A stretch of DNA of 64,000 nt from SHVO01 sp041906145 (GTDB lineage Bacteria > Pseudomonadota > Alphaproteobacteria > Rhodospirillales > Rhodospirillaceae). The stretch is taken from positions 186,001-250,000 of the forward strand of contig JAYRJU010000003.1 in NCBI GenBank assembly GCA_041906145.1. Direction: 5' to 3'. Every line of letters starts with the position of its first letter. Positions within the stretch are counted from its first letter, which is position 1. Both the position numbers and the translations under genes were made by a program. This document shows positions 8,440-17,807 of the stretch, in pieces. A model generated the notes under the pieces. The model was not told the origin of the DNA. It saw only the letters and a list, made by a program, of their open reading frames with translations, and ran no database searches.

Positions 8440-9315
8440 CTAGTCTTGCGGCAATTGCATCCAGTCCGGTTTGACCGGGGTAATGCGCGCGGCTCCCGCC
8501 GTCAAGTTACCCCCGCTCCGCCATGCATCCAGGCGTACCAGCGCGAGTCCGAAGGCGCCCGCGGTGCTCTTCATTTCCCCCGCGTCCCTTCCATCCAAGG
8601 TTAACGCTTCGCCCGATGCAGGCGTTGCACCGTCGATCGCCACCGGCATCAGGCGCTTTTTGATCAGCGCGCGGTAGTGGGTACGCGCCGTCAGTTCCTG
8701 CCCGATGTAGCAGCCTTTTTCGAAGTCCACCCCGTGTAGTTCCTCGAAGCCGTTTTCAAGAAGGAGGGCCTTGTCCACCTCCATGTCGCGGCTGCCGTCC
8801 GGCAGGCCCAGTCCAATCCGGTGGGCGTCATATGTCTCCGGCGTCGAACGGCCGAGCGGAAGCTGGGCGGTTTGATCCGGTGTGAGGGCGAATCGCACAC
8901 CCACCCCCGCCAGGCGCGGGTCAGTATAAAGGACGCCGTCGCCCCGCGCCTTCACCGTTCCCAAAGTCTCCGAGGTTTCCAAGGCCGCTGCCGCGCCGTC
9001 GCCCCAGGCGACCCCAACCTCAAGGGTATCCAGGGGGGCGAAGGTCACCTTGGCCCTCAATTTGTACCGGGCGAGGCGGGTGATCAGGTCATCGCGGCGC
9101 GCCCGTTCGCACTCCAAAAGGATTGTGTCCCCGTGCGGGACAACAAAAAATTCGTGCAGGAACTTGCCCTGAGCCGTGAGAAAGGCCGCCCACATGGCCT
9201 GCCCGGCTTCTACCTGGCGCATATCGTTCGAAATCATGCCCTGCAGGAAGCTGGCCCGGTCGTCGCCCCCGACGGCAACCAACGCGCGATGGGCAAGGGC
9301 GGTGAAAAACGCCAT
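8440..9315 (-). CDS. ygfZ: Folate-binding Fe-S cluster maintenance protein YgfZ
   Basis: A 291-residue protein of the YgfZ/GcvT-like family (IBA57 in mitochondria). It uses a folate to help assemble or repair certain Fe-S clusters in the cytoplasm. The diagnostic KGCYIGQE motif, with its conserved Cys, lies at residues 200-207, followed by the R-x-H-Y/R-A-x-I-K-K-R segment. The length is normal. AGGAG lies 7 nt before the ATG (minus strand). It is transcribed divergently from the glycosyltransferase at 9396, with an 80-bp gap. Confidence 0.93.
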   Translation of the reverse strand: MAFFTALAHRALVAVGGDDRASFLQGMISNDMRQVEAGQAMWAAFLTAQGKFLHEFFVVPHGDTILLECERARRDDLITRLARYKLRAKVTFAPLDTLEVGVAWGDGAAAALETSETLGTVKARGDGVLYTDPRLAGVGVRFALTPDQTAQLPLGRSTPETYDAHRIGLGLPDGSRDMEVDKALLLENGFEELHGVDFEKGCYIGQELTARTHYRALIKKRLMPVAIDGATPASGEALTLDGRDAGEMKSTAGAFGLALVRLDAWRSGGNLTAGAARITPVKPDWMQLPQD

Positions 9316-9395
9316 ATGTTTCTCCTGATGTCCTGCTTATGTAGCACCCTTCGAGCTTGCTGCAAGCCGCGCCGGTCTCGGATATAAACCCGTCC

Positions 9396-10511
9396 ATGCA
9401 CTACGTTTTTGTCGACGATTCGCCGCTCCAGTACGACGGCTACACCAACCTCCGCCGGGCCATCGGCGGGGCCGAGAAGGCCGTGGGTGGTCTCGCCGCC
9501 GCCCTGGGCGCCCGCGGCCACGAGGTCAAAGTCATCAATAACACGACCTACGCCCACATGGCGGACGGAGCTTACTACACGCCTTTCGGCGACACCTGGG
9601 CGCCTAAGGCCGCCGACGTGGTGATCGCCATGCGCAAGCCCTCTCTGCTTGGTCATTTGCGCAATGTGAAACATCGTCTGCTTCTGGTCACCGGGGCCCC
9701 GGACTATCTGACCGCCGAGGCGAACGCGCCCTTATGGGAATCCTTCACGCCGGGACTGATCTTCATCTCCGAGCAGCAGCAACGCGCCTATAAAGGCAAG
9801 CTGAAGAGCGTTGCGCTCATCCCGGGGGTGCGTTCGTCATTCTATGAAACGCCGCTCATGCAGGAGCCTGATCCGCATGAGGAGGCGCTCAATCCCGAAC
9901 TCTATGCCGCGCGCCAGGCCGTGCTCGACGCCATGCCGAAGGGACCGCCTGGTCCCAACGCCATCGTCACATCCCACCCGCAGCATGGCCTCGGCTGGCT
10001 GCTCGACCTCTGGTGCGAGCGCGTTCATCCGGCCATGCCCACCGCGCGGCTGTCGATTTTCTCCGCGAGCCTCGCAAAGGCCGCGCGCGGCGAAGGCGTC
10101 GCCGACGAACTCGCGCCCATTTTCGCCAAGGTGCAGGCGGCCGCTGATCAGAATGTCGCCGTCGCCGATCCCATCTCAGACGACGGCATGGCGGCGGTTT
10201 ACCGTACCGCGCGTGTGCACCTCTATCCGGGGCATGCCCAGGACTTCGCCTGCTGGACCTTGAGCGAATCGCAAAGCGCCGGTACGCCTGCGGTCGCGCG
10301 CATGCTCGGCGGCACGCCTGAACGCATCACCAACGGCCAGACCGGCTACCTCGTCCCCGACGCGGAGGCCTTCGCCAACGTCACCCTGCAGATTCTCGGC
10401 GACGACGGCGTCTACACCTCGCTCAGTGAGGAGGCCAAACAGATCACGCGCCGTCACACGTGGGCGAGCGCGGCCGAAGCGCTCGATAACTTCGTCGCGA
10501 AATTAACTTGA
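9396..10511 (+). CDS. Glycosyltransferase, GT4-like
   Basis: A 371-residue protein with the two-domain layout of GT-B glycosyltransferases. The N-terminal part has the donor-side entry AIGGAEKAVGGLAAALGARGHEV. The C-terminal part has PISDDGMAAVYRTARVHLYPG and then the E-x7-E-like segment SESQSAGTPAVARMLGGTPERITNGQTGYLV, typical of GT4 enzymes. ATG 9396 (MHYVFVDDS) is chosen over the upstream TTG 9357 because homology-like sequence begins there, although no good Shine-Dalgarno is visible. Its stop overlaps the TTG start of the GT9 gene (TTGA). Donor and acceptor are unknown; LPS or another surface glycan is a reasonable inference. Confidence 0.83.
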   Translation: MHYVFVDDSPLQYDGYTNLRRAIGGAEKAVGGLAAALGARGHEVKVINNTTYAHMADGAYYTPFGDTWAPKAADVVIAMRKPSLLGHLRNVKHRLLLVTGAPDYLTAEANAPLWESFTPGLIFISEQQQRAYKGKLKSVALIPGVRSSFYETPLMQEPDPHEEALNPELYAARQAVLDAMPKGPPGPNAIVTSHPQHGLGWLLDLWCERVHPAMPTARLSIFSASLAKAARGEGVADELAPIFAKVQAAADQNVAVADPISDDGMAAVYRTARVHLYPGHAQDFACWTLSESQSAGTPAVARMLGGTPERITNGQTGYLVPDAEAFANVTLQILGDDGVYTSLSEEAKQITRRHTWASAAEALDNFVAKLT

Positions 10512-11386
10512 ATATATTGTTCATCACGAACACGCGCATCGGCGATGCCATCCTGTCGTCGGGCGTGCTCCATTACCTTGTCGAAACCTATCCCGAGGCG
10601 CGCTTTACCGTCGTCTGTGGGCGCTTGCCGCAAAGCTTGTTCGCGGCTGTGCCGCGCCTCGCGCGCGTCATCGTGCTCAAGAAACGCCGCTTTGATATGC
10701 ATTGGTTCGATCTGTGGCGCGCGCTTAGGGGGACGCGCTGGGACATCGTCGTGGATTTGCGGCGCTCCTTTATCTCGTTCTTCCTGAGCGCGGGCGCGCG
10801 CTACATTATTGGACCTGCCAATGACACCGTGCACCGCGTTCAGCATCTATCGTCTGTCCTGAAGCTGGGCCACGCGGCCGCGCCTCATGTGTTTGTCGCG
10901 CCCCGGCACGAAGAGGAGGCGCGCCGTTTAATTCCGCCCGGCCCGCCGGTGCTGGCGCTCGCGCCGATCGCCGCCGCCGCTGAGAAAACGTGGCCCTCGG
11001 ACAGATTCGCCGCACTCGCTGCGGCGTTGCGCTCAGGCCCCTGCGCCGGGTGGCGAATCGCCTTGTTCGGCGGCCCCGGCGATGACGCGAAGGCCGCTCC
11101 GCTTCTGGCCGCGCTCCCGGACGCCCTCAAGGTTTTCGGAGAATCTGATCTTCTGACCGTCGCCGCGGCGCTCAAGAATTGTGCCGCCTTTGTCGGCAAC
11201 GATTCCGGCCTTTCCCACCTCGCGGCCGGGGTGGGCCTGCCGACTCTCGCCCTGTTTGGCCCTTCGGACCCGATACGGTACGCGCCCTTTGGCGACAAAG
11301 CGCGCTTCCTGCAAGCGCCGAACCGTGACATCACCGGGCTTAGTGTCGCGGAAGTTGCAGCGGCGGCGCGCGGGATCATCCTGTAG
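10508..11386 (+). CDS. Glycosyltransferase family 9 (heptosyltransferase-like)
   Basis: A 292-residue GT9 protein, the family that includes ADP-heptose:LPS heptosyltransferases. The N-terminus MNILFITNTRIGDAILSSGVL is the family entry motif, with the conserved Gly-Asp. FVGNDSGLSHLAAGVGLPTLALFGPSDP is the ADP-sugar-binding signature. It starts with TTG in a 4-nt TTGA overlap with the preceding glycosyltransferase, so the two are translationally coupled. It probably acts on the cytoplasmic face of the inner membrane in LPS core or related glycan synthesis. The exact sugar cannot be read from sequence. Confidence 0.9.
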   Translation: MNILFITNTRIGDAILSSGVLHYLVETYPEARFTVVCGRLPQSLFAAVPRLARVIVLKKRRFDMHWFDLWRALRGTRWDIVVDLRRSFISFFLSAGARYIIGPANDTVHRVQHLSSVLKLGHAAAPHVFVAPRHEEEARRLIPPGPPVLALAPIAAAAEKTWPSDRFAALAAALRSGPCAGWRIALFGGPGDDAKAAPLLAALPDALKVFGESDLLTVAAALKNCAAFVGNDSGLSHLAAGVGLPTLALFGPSDPIRYAPFGDKARFLQAPNRDITGLSVAEVAAAARGIIL

Positions 11387-11444
11387 CACCTTGGCTTCGC
11401 CGCCCGCTTATGCAAAGTCTTGCGGAAGCAGGGACGAGGTCGCG

Positions 11445-12503
11445 TTGAAAGTTTTTCACCTCATGAGCGGCGCGCCGTATGGCGGCGTCGAACAGCAAGC
11501 CGAACGTCTTGTGGCGGTCTTGCAGCAAAACAACGACGAGCAGCGCGTGATGCTCGCCGACAATCCGGCGCGCGCCGAGCGCTTCGCCGCGGCCGGCGCC
11601 ATCACGATTGAAATGCAATTTCCAAGCCGCTTTGCCTTCCTGGATCGCCGGCGCATCAATGGCGTGATTCGCCGCTTCGAACCCAACATCGTGATTTCCT
11701 GGACACCCGACGTCGCGCCTTTGGTCGAGAAAGGAAACTTCGTCCATCTCGGCCGCATCGGATCCGCTTACGACGGCGGCGCCATCGCGAAGTGTGATCA
11801 TCTGCTCGCGCCGACCCAGGCTCGCGCCGATATCGCGATCAACGGCGGTTGGTCGCCGACCCGCGTTCACGTCATTCCGAATCTTCCTTTCGCGCGCACC
11901 GGCAAGACCGCGGCGCCGCCGATCAGCCGCAAGGTGCTCTACACGCCGCCAACGGCCCGGCTTGTCCTGACGTCCATGCGCCTTGTGAAGGGCGCGGGGC
12001 TCGAAACGCTGCTCGACGCCATTGCACGTCTGTCCGGTTACTACCTCTGGATCGCCGGCGACGGTCCGGATCGCGCTTATCTGGAAGCGCAGGCCCACGA
12101 GAAGGGTGTGAAACCGCGAGTGCGCTTCCTCGGCTGGCAGGATGACCTCGCGCCCTACGTGGCGGTCAGCGACGCTTTTGTTTATCCCGTGCGTCAGGAC
12201 GATGGTCAGGATGTGATCGCCGAAGCCTGGGGCGCCGGCGCGGCTGTCATTTCAGCTGACAGTCTCGGTCCGGGCCTCCTGGTGAAAAACGGCGAGAACG
12301 GCGTGCTGGTCCCGGTCGATGACCCCATTAGCATGGCCGAAGCCATCAAGCGCCTGTGCCAGGACAAGGACTTGGCCAAGAAGTTCAGTGATGCGGGGCG
12401 CGCGGTTTTCAATGAGTCCTATACGGACGAGAAAATCGCTAAGCGCTATATTGAACTCTTGAAGATTCTAACGGCGCCCGCCGAACCTATGGCCGCGAGC
12501 TGA
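11445..12503 (+). CDS. Glycosyltransferase, GT4 family
   Basis: About 352 residues, GT-B fold. The N-terminus KVFHLMSGAPYGGVEQQAERL is the GGVE acceptor-side motif. The C-terminal half has DAFVYPVRQDDGQDVIAEAWGAGAAVISADSLGPGLLVKNGENGVLVP, which holds the E-x7-E-like donor-binding segment of GT4 enzymes. The open frame extends far upstream, but TTG 11445 is chosen because GAGG (11436-11439) lies 5 nt before it and the protein-like sequence starts there. It is third in the glycosyltransferase run, 58 bp after the GT9 gene, and sits 7 bp before the dihydroorotase gene. Confidence 0.85.
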   Translation: MKVFHLMSGAPYGGVEQQAERLVAVLQQNNDEQRVMLADNPARAERFAAAGAITIEMQFPSRFAFLDRRRINGVIRRFEPNIVISWTPDVAPLVEKGNFVHLGRIGSAYDGGAIAKCDHLLAPTQARADIAINGGWSPTRVHVIPNLPFARTGKTAAPPISRKVLYTPPTARLVLTSMRLVKGAGLETLLDAIARLSGYYLWIAGDGPDRAYLEAQAHEKGVKPRVRFLGWQDDLAPYVAVSDAFVYPVRQDDGQDVIAEAWGAGAAVISADSLGPGLLVKNGENGVLVPVDDPISMAEAIKRLCQDKDLAKKFSDAGRAVFNESYTDEKIAKRYIELLKILTAPAEPMAAS

Positions 12504-12510
12504 GGCTCCC

Positions 12511-13842
12511 ATGACCGAGACTTTCGACTTCGTTATCACCGGCGGAACGCTCCTGCTTCCGGGTGGCCCCGCGCAGACCGACGTCGGCGTTCGCGCGGGG
12601 CGGATTGCCGCGATTGGCGATCTTGGGGCCGCTGCGGCGGCCGCGCGCTTCGACGCGAAGGGGCTCACCGTGATGCCCGGCGTCATCGACGAGCAGGTGC
12701 ACTTCCGCGAACCCGGTCCTGTGCATAAGGAAGATTTAGAATCCGGCACACGCGGCGCCGCGCTTGGCGGCGTGACTACCGTTTTCGAAATGCCCAATAC
12801 CGATCCGCCGACGACAACCGAAGCGGCGATCAACGACAAGATCAAGCGCGCCACGGGCCGCGCCTGGACCGATTTTGCGTTCTACGTCGGCGCCGCCGCC
12901 GAGAATGCCGATCATCTCGGAACGCTCGAACGGCTTCCCGGTGTGTGCGGCGTCAAGATGTTCATGGGTTCATCGACCGGATCGCTTCTGGTCGCGGACG
13001 ACGAGAATGTCGCGCGCGTTCTGCGCTCCGGCACCCGCCGCGTCACGGTTCACAGCGAAGACGATATGCGCCTCACCGAGCGCGCGGCGCTCGTGAAGGA
13101 CGGCGCGGACGTCTCCATGCATCCGGTGTGGCGCGATGTCGAAACCGCTGTACGCTGCACCACGCGTCTCCTTCGTCTCGCGCGCGAGGCACATCGTCTT
13201 ATTCACGTGCTTCACGTCACTACCGCCGAGGAAATCGACATCCTCGCGCAGAACAAGGATATCGCGACGGTCGAAGTGCTGCCGCAGCATCTGACCTTGG
13301 CTGCGCCCGAGTGCTATGAGCGCCTCGGCACCTTCGCGCAGATGAACCCGCCCATCCGCGACGCGCGTCACCGCGAAGGGCTCTGGAAGGGCATCGCCTC
13401 TGGCGTCGTGGATTGCATCGGCTCTGACCACGCGCCCCACACCCGCGAGGAAAAGGCGCGTCCTTATCCGCGCAGTCCTTCCGGTCTCACCGGAACGCAG
13501 ACGCTGCTGCCGGTCATGCTCAATCACGTCGCGGAAGGGCGTCTGACGTTGCAACGCCTCGTCGACCTCACCAGCGCCGGCGCGGCGCGCATCTTCGGGA
13601 TCGCCAATAAGGGCCGGATCGCGGTGGGCTACGACGGGGATTTCACCGTCGTGGATCTCAAGGCCAAACGCACGATCACCAACGATTGGATCGCCAGCAA
13701 ATCCGGTTGGACGCCTTTCGACGGCATGGAAGTGACGGGCTGGCCCAAGGCCACCATCGTGCGTGGCCATGTCGTGATGCGAGACGATCAGCTCCTTGAA
13801 AAACCCATCGGCGCGCCGGTGCGGTTCCAGGAAACCCTGTAG
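12511..13842 (+). CDS. pyrC: Dihydroorotase (amidohydrolase superfamily)
   Basis: A 443-residue amidohydrolase that closes carbamoyl-aspartate to dihydroorotate in pyrimidine synthesis. The metal and active-site segments are IDEQVHFREPG (60-69), CGVKMFMGSSTG with the candidate carboxylated Lys149, HVLHVTT, and GSDHAPHTREEK. The usual HxH metal pair is Q62-x-H64 here. The same DxQVHFREPG form is known in a dihydroorotase subgroup that includes Bacteroidetes enzymes, so this is a variant and not damage. No other pyr gene is adjacent. A dihydropyrimidinase or related role is less likely given the full match to the FREPG and GSSTG motifs. Confidence 0.88.
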   Translation: MTETFDFVITGGTLLLPGGPAQTDVGVRAGRIAAIGDLGAAAAAARFDAKGLTVMPGVIDEQVHFREPGPVHKEDLESGTRGAALGGVTTVFEMPNTDPPTTTEAAINDKIKRATGRAWTDFAFYVGAAAENADHLGTLERLPGVCGVKMFMGSSTGSLLVADDENVARVLRSGTRRVTVHSEDDMRLTERAALVKDGADVSMHPVWRDVETAVRCTTRLLRLAREAHRLIHVLHVTTAEEIDILAQNKDIATVEVLPQHLTLAAPECYERLGTFAQMNPPIRDARHREGLWKGIASGVVDCIGSDHAPHTREEKARPYPRSPSGLTGTQTLLPVMLNHVAEGRLTLQRLVDLTSAGAARIFGIANKGRIAVGYDGDFTVVDLKAKRTITNDWIASKSGWTPFDGMEVTGWPKATIVRGHVVMRDDQLLEKPIGAPVRFQETL

Positions 13843-13848
13843 ACGCCG

Positions 13849-15948
13849 TTACCGGGCCGCTAGATAGCCGCAGGTCGAATCCCGGGGGTCGCGGGCCATC
13901 AAGCGGTCATAGAATCCGCTCGCGCGTTCGATCATTGGATTGATGTCCGTGCTCAGGATCAAACCCTTTTCCGCCAGCGCGAGTGTCGCCGCCGCGTAGG
14001 CCTGTGTGTAGGCGTCGCTGTTCGCGTAGCGCTCGCCGATCGAACGGCGGGGATCGTTGGCTGCGAGTTTATCGTCTTCCGTGCGCGGGAAGGGGATAAA
14101 GCTGCCTTCGCTGCGTGAAAGACGGTCCGGTGCGCCGGTGGCGGCGTTTTGCGGGTTCCAGCCGGCATAGGTGCCGAGCGGCACCGCGATATCAGGTAGG
14201 CGAATGCCCGCAAGGTCGAGGCCGTCGCCGTCCACTTGGGGGACCAATACGTTGTAGGGACGCCCGGCGCGCGGTGGCAGGGTATCGACGATCCCCTCCG
14301 TCATGAAGCGCCCGCCAAAGTCTTGGCGCGAAGGCTCGAAGGCGCGCGCCGGCACACGCGTGCCCGGGATCTTGGGATATTTCTCAAGGTAGCTCGCGAT
14401 AGGCACGAGCGACTGGTTTGCGATGGTCGGCATTTCGGACGCGGGCGGTTCGGTGCGCAGCGTGACCCAGGCGTCGAGGTGCAGCAGCAGCGAACGTAAT
14501 ACGGGGCGATAGTCGAGCGGGTTGACGCAATGTGCGAGGTCGAGCCGCTCGCTGCCCGCGCCGCTGCGCTGCTGCGCGCTGGCGATGGAATAGATGCGCG
14601 CCCTTGTATGGGGTGCAAGGTCAGCCGGGGTGCCGAGCGCCGTATGGGTCAGGGATGCGGCCTGCGTCCAATATTCCGTCGAGGTGTTCACGTAAAATAG
14701 GCGCGGTACGGTGTTGTTGGCATTCAGGCGGTCCAGCACGCTGCGGGTCTCGTTGGTGACGCTGTCGGGTTGCGGCGCGGTGGCGAAGGGATACCAGCTG
14801 TTCGGATAGTCGGTGCCGAGATCGGGCGCGCTTTCGCGCCCACCCTGGCCGAAGCGCAGATTGAACGGTCCCTTGGCCGCGCCCCCGACATTCAAAAGAG
14901 CGCCGTCGAAGCCGAGGCGTCCGCCGCTGCCGGTTGAAAGGCCGTAGTACAGCATCGTCTGCAGCACGCGGGCGCCTTCCCCGTGACCGAAGGCGAGAAC
15001 GGCGCGCGGCAGCTCGCCGCCGTTGGTGACGATCGGGTTCACGCCGCCGAAGCGGTCCGTGCGCTCAAAGTGGAAGAACAGCAGCGCGTCGCGGATTGCC
15101 GCCAAGCCAAGGCCCGCGATGCGCGGTCCGCGTGCGACATAGCTCACGGTGTAGATCGCGCCGGCTCTGAAGCCGCCGTCCAGTGTCACGTAGGTGGGGT
15201 CATAGATGGCGCGGGTGCCGAACTTGCGGCCGAAGTGCCATTTCTCGCGCGGCACTACCGCGCGTGGGCTCGCGGCGGTGTCGCGCACGGACATGACCGC
15301 TTCGGGGTCGTCCGGGCGGGCGGGTTCATAGCCCACCGTCAACGCGCCGCCCGTGGCGCGCGCGTTATTCGCCGCCTGGTTCACCGCGATTTCGGATAGG
15401 ACCCGCCCAAAGACTGGCTTTCCGCCTTCCAACGCGATTGGGAGGTCCGCGCGCAAGCGTCCTTCACCGGGCAGCACGTCCCAGTTCCAGCCGACCCACA
15501 GCAACGTGTAACCCTGGTCCATCAAAAACCCGTTGCCCGATTCCGCGCTGGTGGCCGGCAGCAGCGCGTTCGTGGCGTCGTTGAAGACGCTCAGCATCGC
15601 GGGGCCGCCGGCGCCGCCGGCTTCGAACAGGACGCGTCCGTTGGCGCGTCCGCCATCGACGGGACGCAGCATCATGAAGTCGGCGGAGAACTGAACGCGT
15701 CCCTGAGCATCGCGCGGGGCGAGGCGGATATCGGTGATGGCTTGATTTTCGGCCGCGCCGGTGTCGACGACGAAGTAGAGCCGTCCGCGTAACCGCTCGT
15801 AGGGTCCCACGCCGCCGAACCCGCGGCCCTCGGCCATCACCGAACGTTCCAGGATCTCGATACGGTCAACGTCGGCTCGTGCCGCCTGCGTGCACGCCAG
15901 ACTCATGAAGATCAGCGCCCTGATCCAGAATCGCAACGACCGTAACAT
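13849..15948 (-). CDS. Secreted alpha/beta hydrolase domain-containing protein
   Basis: About 699 residues from ATG 15948. The frame is open to 16005, but ATG 15948 gives a clean signal peptide (MLRSLRFWIRALIFMSLACTQAARA) and has AAGGGG about 6 nt upstream. The sequence resembles the large alpha/beta hydrolase domain family of secreted proteobacterial proteins (Abhydrolase_10 type): RGRLYFVVDTGA early, LFEAGGAGG, FLMDQGYTLLWVGWNWDVLPG in the first half, and AFGHGEGARVL as the likely nucleophile-elbow region. The expected GxSxG elbow reads GHGEG, so the catalytic Ser is not obvious. The substrate is unknown. The downstream end is 6 bp from the convergent dihydroorotase. Confidence 0.72.
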   Translation of the reverse strand: MLRSLRFWIRALIFMSLACTQAARADVDRIEILERSVMAEGRGFGGVGPYERLRGRLYFVVDTGAAENQAITDIRLAPRDAQGRVQFSADFMMLRPVDGGRANGRVLFEAGGAGGPAMLSVFNDATNALLPATSAESGNGFLMDQGYTLLWVGWNWDVLPGEGRLRADLPIALEGGKPVFGRVLSEIAVNQAANNARATGGALTVGYEPARPDDPEAVMSVRDTAASPRAVVPREKWHFGRKFGTRAIYDPTYVTLDGGFRAGAIYTVSYVARGPRIAGLGLAAIRDALLFFHFERTDRFGGVNPIVTNGGELPRAVLAFGHGEGARVLQTMLYYGLSTGSGGRLGFDGALLNVGGAAKGPFNLRFGQGGRESAPDLGTDYPNSWYPFATAPQPDSVTNETRSVLDRLNANNTVPRLFYVNTSTEYWTQAASLTHTALGTPADLAPHTRARIYSIASAQQRSGAGSERLDLAHCVNPLDYRPVLRSLLLHLDAWVTLRTEPPASEMPTIANQSLVPIASYLEKYPKIPGTRVPARAFEPSRQDFGGRFMTEGIVDTLPPRAGRPYNVLVPQVDGDGLDLAGIRLPDIAVPLGTYAGWNPQNAATGAPDRLSRSEGSFIPFPRTEDDKLAANDPRRSIGERYANSDAYTQAYAAATLALAEKGLILSTDINPMIERASGFYDRLMARDPRDSTCGYLAAR

Positions 15949-16002
15949 CTCGAACCCCTTGGTAGCCCCCGGGGTCAGTATGCCCAATCTTTTGAAATAG
16001 GA

Positions 16003-16036
16003 CAAAAAAAACGGCGCCGGAGGCCCGGCGCCGTTT
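16003..16036 (-). terminator. Rho-independent terminator after htrA
   Basis: On the minus strand a perfect 12-bp stem (arms 16025-16036 and 16009-16020, core CGGCGCCGG) with a 4-nt loop is followed by a T-run, seen as the A-run 16004-16011 on the plus strand. It lies 25 bp after the htrA stop and before the hydrolase gene, so the two minus-strand genes are probably separate transcription units. Confidence 0.9.
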
Positions 16037-16060
16037 CGAGGATCAAGCGGTTAAAGCGGT

Positions 16061-17443
16061 TTAGGGAACGACGATCACGCGCCGCTCGTCCCCGCGCTGC
16101 ACATGCAGGACGGTCGAACGCTTGGAGCCGGCCATCGCGGTCTGGAATTCCTCAAGGTTCTTCACCGATTTGGTGTTCACGGCCGTCACGATATCGCCCA
16201 CTTCCAGGCCGATGCGTTCCGCCGGGCTGCCCTGTTCGACATCGGTGACTTTCGCACCGGTAGCGCCGTCGCCGCGGGTGGCCGCCGAGAAGCTCGCGCC
16301 TTCCAGCGCCTGACGATCCGGAAGCTTCGCGAGCTGCGCCGCCGCCTGCTTACCGATGTTGACCTTGAAGGTCTTCTTCTGGCCCTCACGCAGCACGGTG
16401 ATGTTGACGTCCGTGCCGACGGTCAGCATGCCGATGCGGTTACGTAGGTCCGACGAGCCGCGCAACGGTTTGCCGTCCATTTCGATCGCGACGTCGCCGG
16501 CGCGGATGCCCGCCTTGTCGGCCGGGGTGCCTTTTTCAACGCTACCGATCAGCGCGCCTTCCGTACGGTCGATGCCGAGGTTGGCGGCGACTTCCGGCGT
16601 GATGTCGGAGATCGCGACGCCGATCCGGCCGCGGCGCACTTCACCGAATTCCTGGAGTTGGGCGATGACGCCCTTGACCATGGAGGTCGGCACCGCGAAG
16701 CCGACGCCGACGTTGCCGCCGGCGGGGCCGAGGATCGCGGTGTTCACGCCGACCAGTTCGCCCTTGAGGTTCACAAGCGGGCCGCCCGAGTTGCCTGGAT
16801 TGATCGCCGCGTCGGTCTGGATGAAGTCTTCATATTCTTCGATGCCGCCGCCCGAGCGGCCCAGGGCCGAAACGATGCCCGAGGTCACGGTCTTCTGCAG
16901 GCCGAACGGGCTGCCGACCGCGAATACATAATCGCCGACGCGCAATTCGTTGGAATCGCCGATCGGAAGCGCGTCGAGATCCTTGGCGTCGACCTGCAGG
17001 AGGGCGATGTCGGTGCCCTCGTCGCTGCCGACCATCTTCGCGGTCAGCTGACGGCGGTCATGCAGCGTCACCTGGATATCCGTGGCGTCGGCAATGACGT
17101 GATGATTGGTGAGGATGTAACCCTTCTTGGCGTCGATGATGATGCCCGAGCCAGCCGACTGGCGCTCGCGCGGCGGCATCTGCCCCTGACCGCGCGGAAG
17201 GTTGAAGAAGCGGAAAGGATCGGCTTGCTGCTCATCGGCCATGCTCACCTTGGCCTTCACCTGCACGTTCACCACCGTGGGAATGACTTTCTCGACCAGG
17301 GGCGCGAGCGTCGGGATGCCGTCGCGCATGGGAATCTGCTGCGCGGATTGAGCTTGAGCGAAGTCGCTGACAACCGGCACCGCGAGAACGAGGGCCATGG
17401 CCGTCGCGAACGCCGGAAGGAAACGAGAGGAAACCGTCTTCAT
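16061..17443 (-). CDS. degP: Periplasmic serine protease, HtrA/DegP family
   Basis: A 460-residue Do-type protease that degrades or chaperones misfolded envelope proteins. A signal peptide ends near residue 31 (AQAQ). The catalytic triad is His115 (LTNHHV), Asp145 (TDIALL) and Ser219 (GNSGGP). Two PDZ domains follow: about 265-355 (RRGRIGVAISD ... GIRAGDVAIEMDG) and about 385-455 (GSPAERIGLEVGDIVTAVN). Length and order are normal for DegP/DegQ. It is monocistronic, with the terminator at 16003-16036. An inverted repeat lies in its upstream region at 17669-17698. Confidence 0.95.
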   Translation of the reverse strand: MKTVSSRFLPAFATAMALVLAVPVVSDFAQAQSAQQIPMRDGIPTLAPLVEKVIPTVVNVQVKAKVSMADEQQADPFRFFNLPRGQGQMPPRERQSAGSGIIIDAKKGYILTNHHVIADATDIQVTLHDRRQLTAKMVGSDEGTDIALLQVDAKDLDALPIGDSNELRVGDYVFAVGSPFGLQKTVTSGIVSALGRSGGGIEEYEDFIQTDAAINPGNSGGPLVNLKGELVGVNTAILGPAGGNVGVGFAVPTSMVKGVIAQLQEFGEVRRGRIGVAISDITPEVAANLGIDRTEGALIGSVEKGTPADKAGIRAGDVAIEMDGKPLRGSSDLRNRIGMLTVGTDVNITVLREGQKKTFKVNIGKQAAAQLAKLPDRQALEGASFSAATRGDGATGAKVTDVEQGSPAERIGLEVGDIVTAVNTKSVKNLEEFQTAMAGSKRSTVLHVQRGDERRVIVVP

Positions 17444-17807
17444 CTTTTTATCTGTCCTTTCGTGGATGAGACACGGGCAACGCCACTTTGCTTTCAGATC
17501 CGCCGTCCGTGTGTCTCGTCGCGCCGTGTTCGGGAAGGTGTCCGGGAATGCGCCGCGAGGATTGGACGGGATGTTAGCGGAGCCCGGGATTCGATCAATC
17601 GGGGTAACAGCTATTTAATCTCTTCATACTGGCATTTAAGCCCGATTTTTCAGGGGTTTCTGAACAGTCTGTCATCTCGATTTTTGCGTTTATGACAGGC
17701 TCGTTTCGGCCTTGTAAATCCGCGCGTTACCTCATTGTCCTTGACACACTTCGCTTTGAAATCCGACGCTCCCTGCACCGCAAAACCGCGCAAAGGGACC
17801 GGGGATC
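17444..17807. other. Divergent intergenic region htrA / aldo-keto reductase
   Basis: This 364-bp gap separates divergent htrA and the aldo/keto reductase gene and must hold both promoters. An inverted repeat CTGTCAT-N16-ATGACAG lies at 17669-17698. A TTGACA hexamer lies in the last 70 bp before the reductase gene, but I see no convincing -10 at the right distance. No coding sequence is evident. Confidence 0.5.
17669..17698. promoter_or_regulatory. Inverted repeat CTGTCAT-N16-ATGACAG
   Basis: Perfect 7-bp inverted repeat arms at 17669-17675 and 17692-17698 with a 16-nt T-rich spacer. It could be an operator or a hairpin in a leader. No matching regulator is identifiable. Confidence 0.35.
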
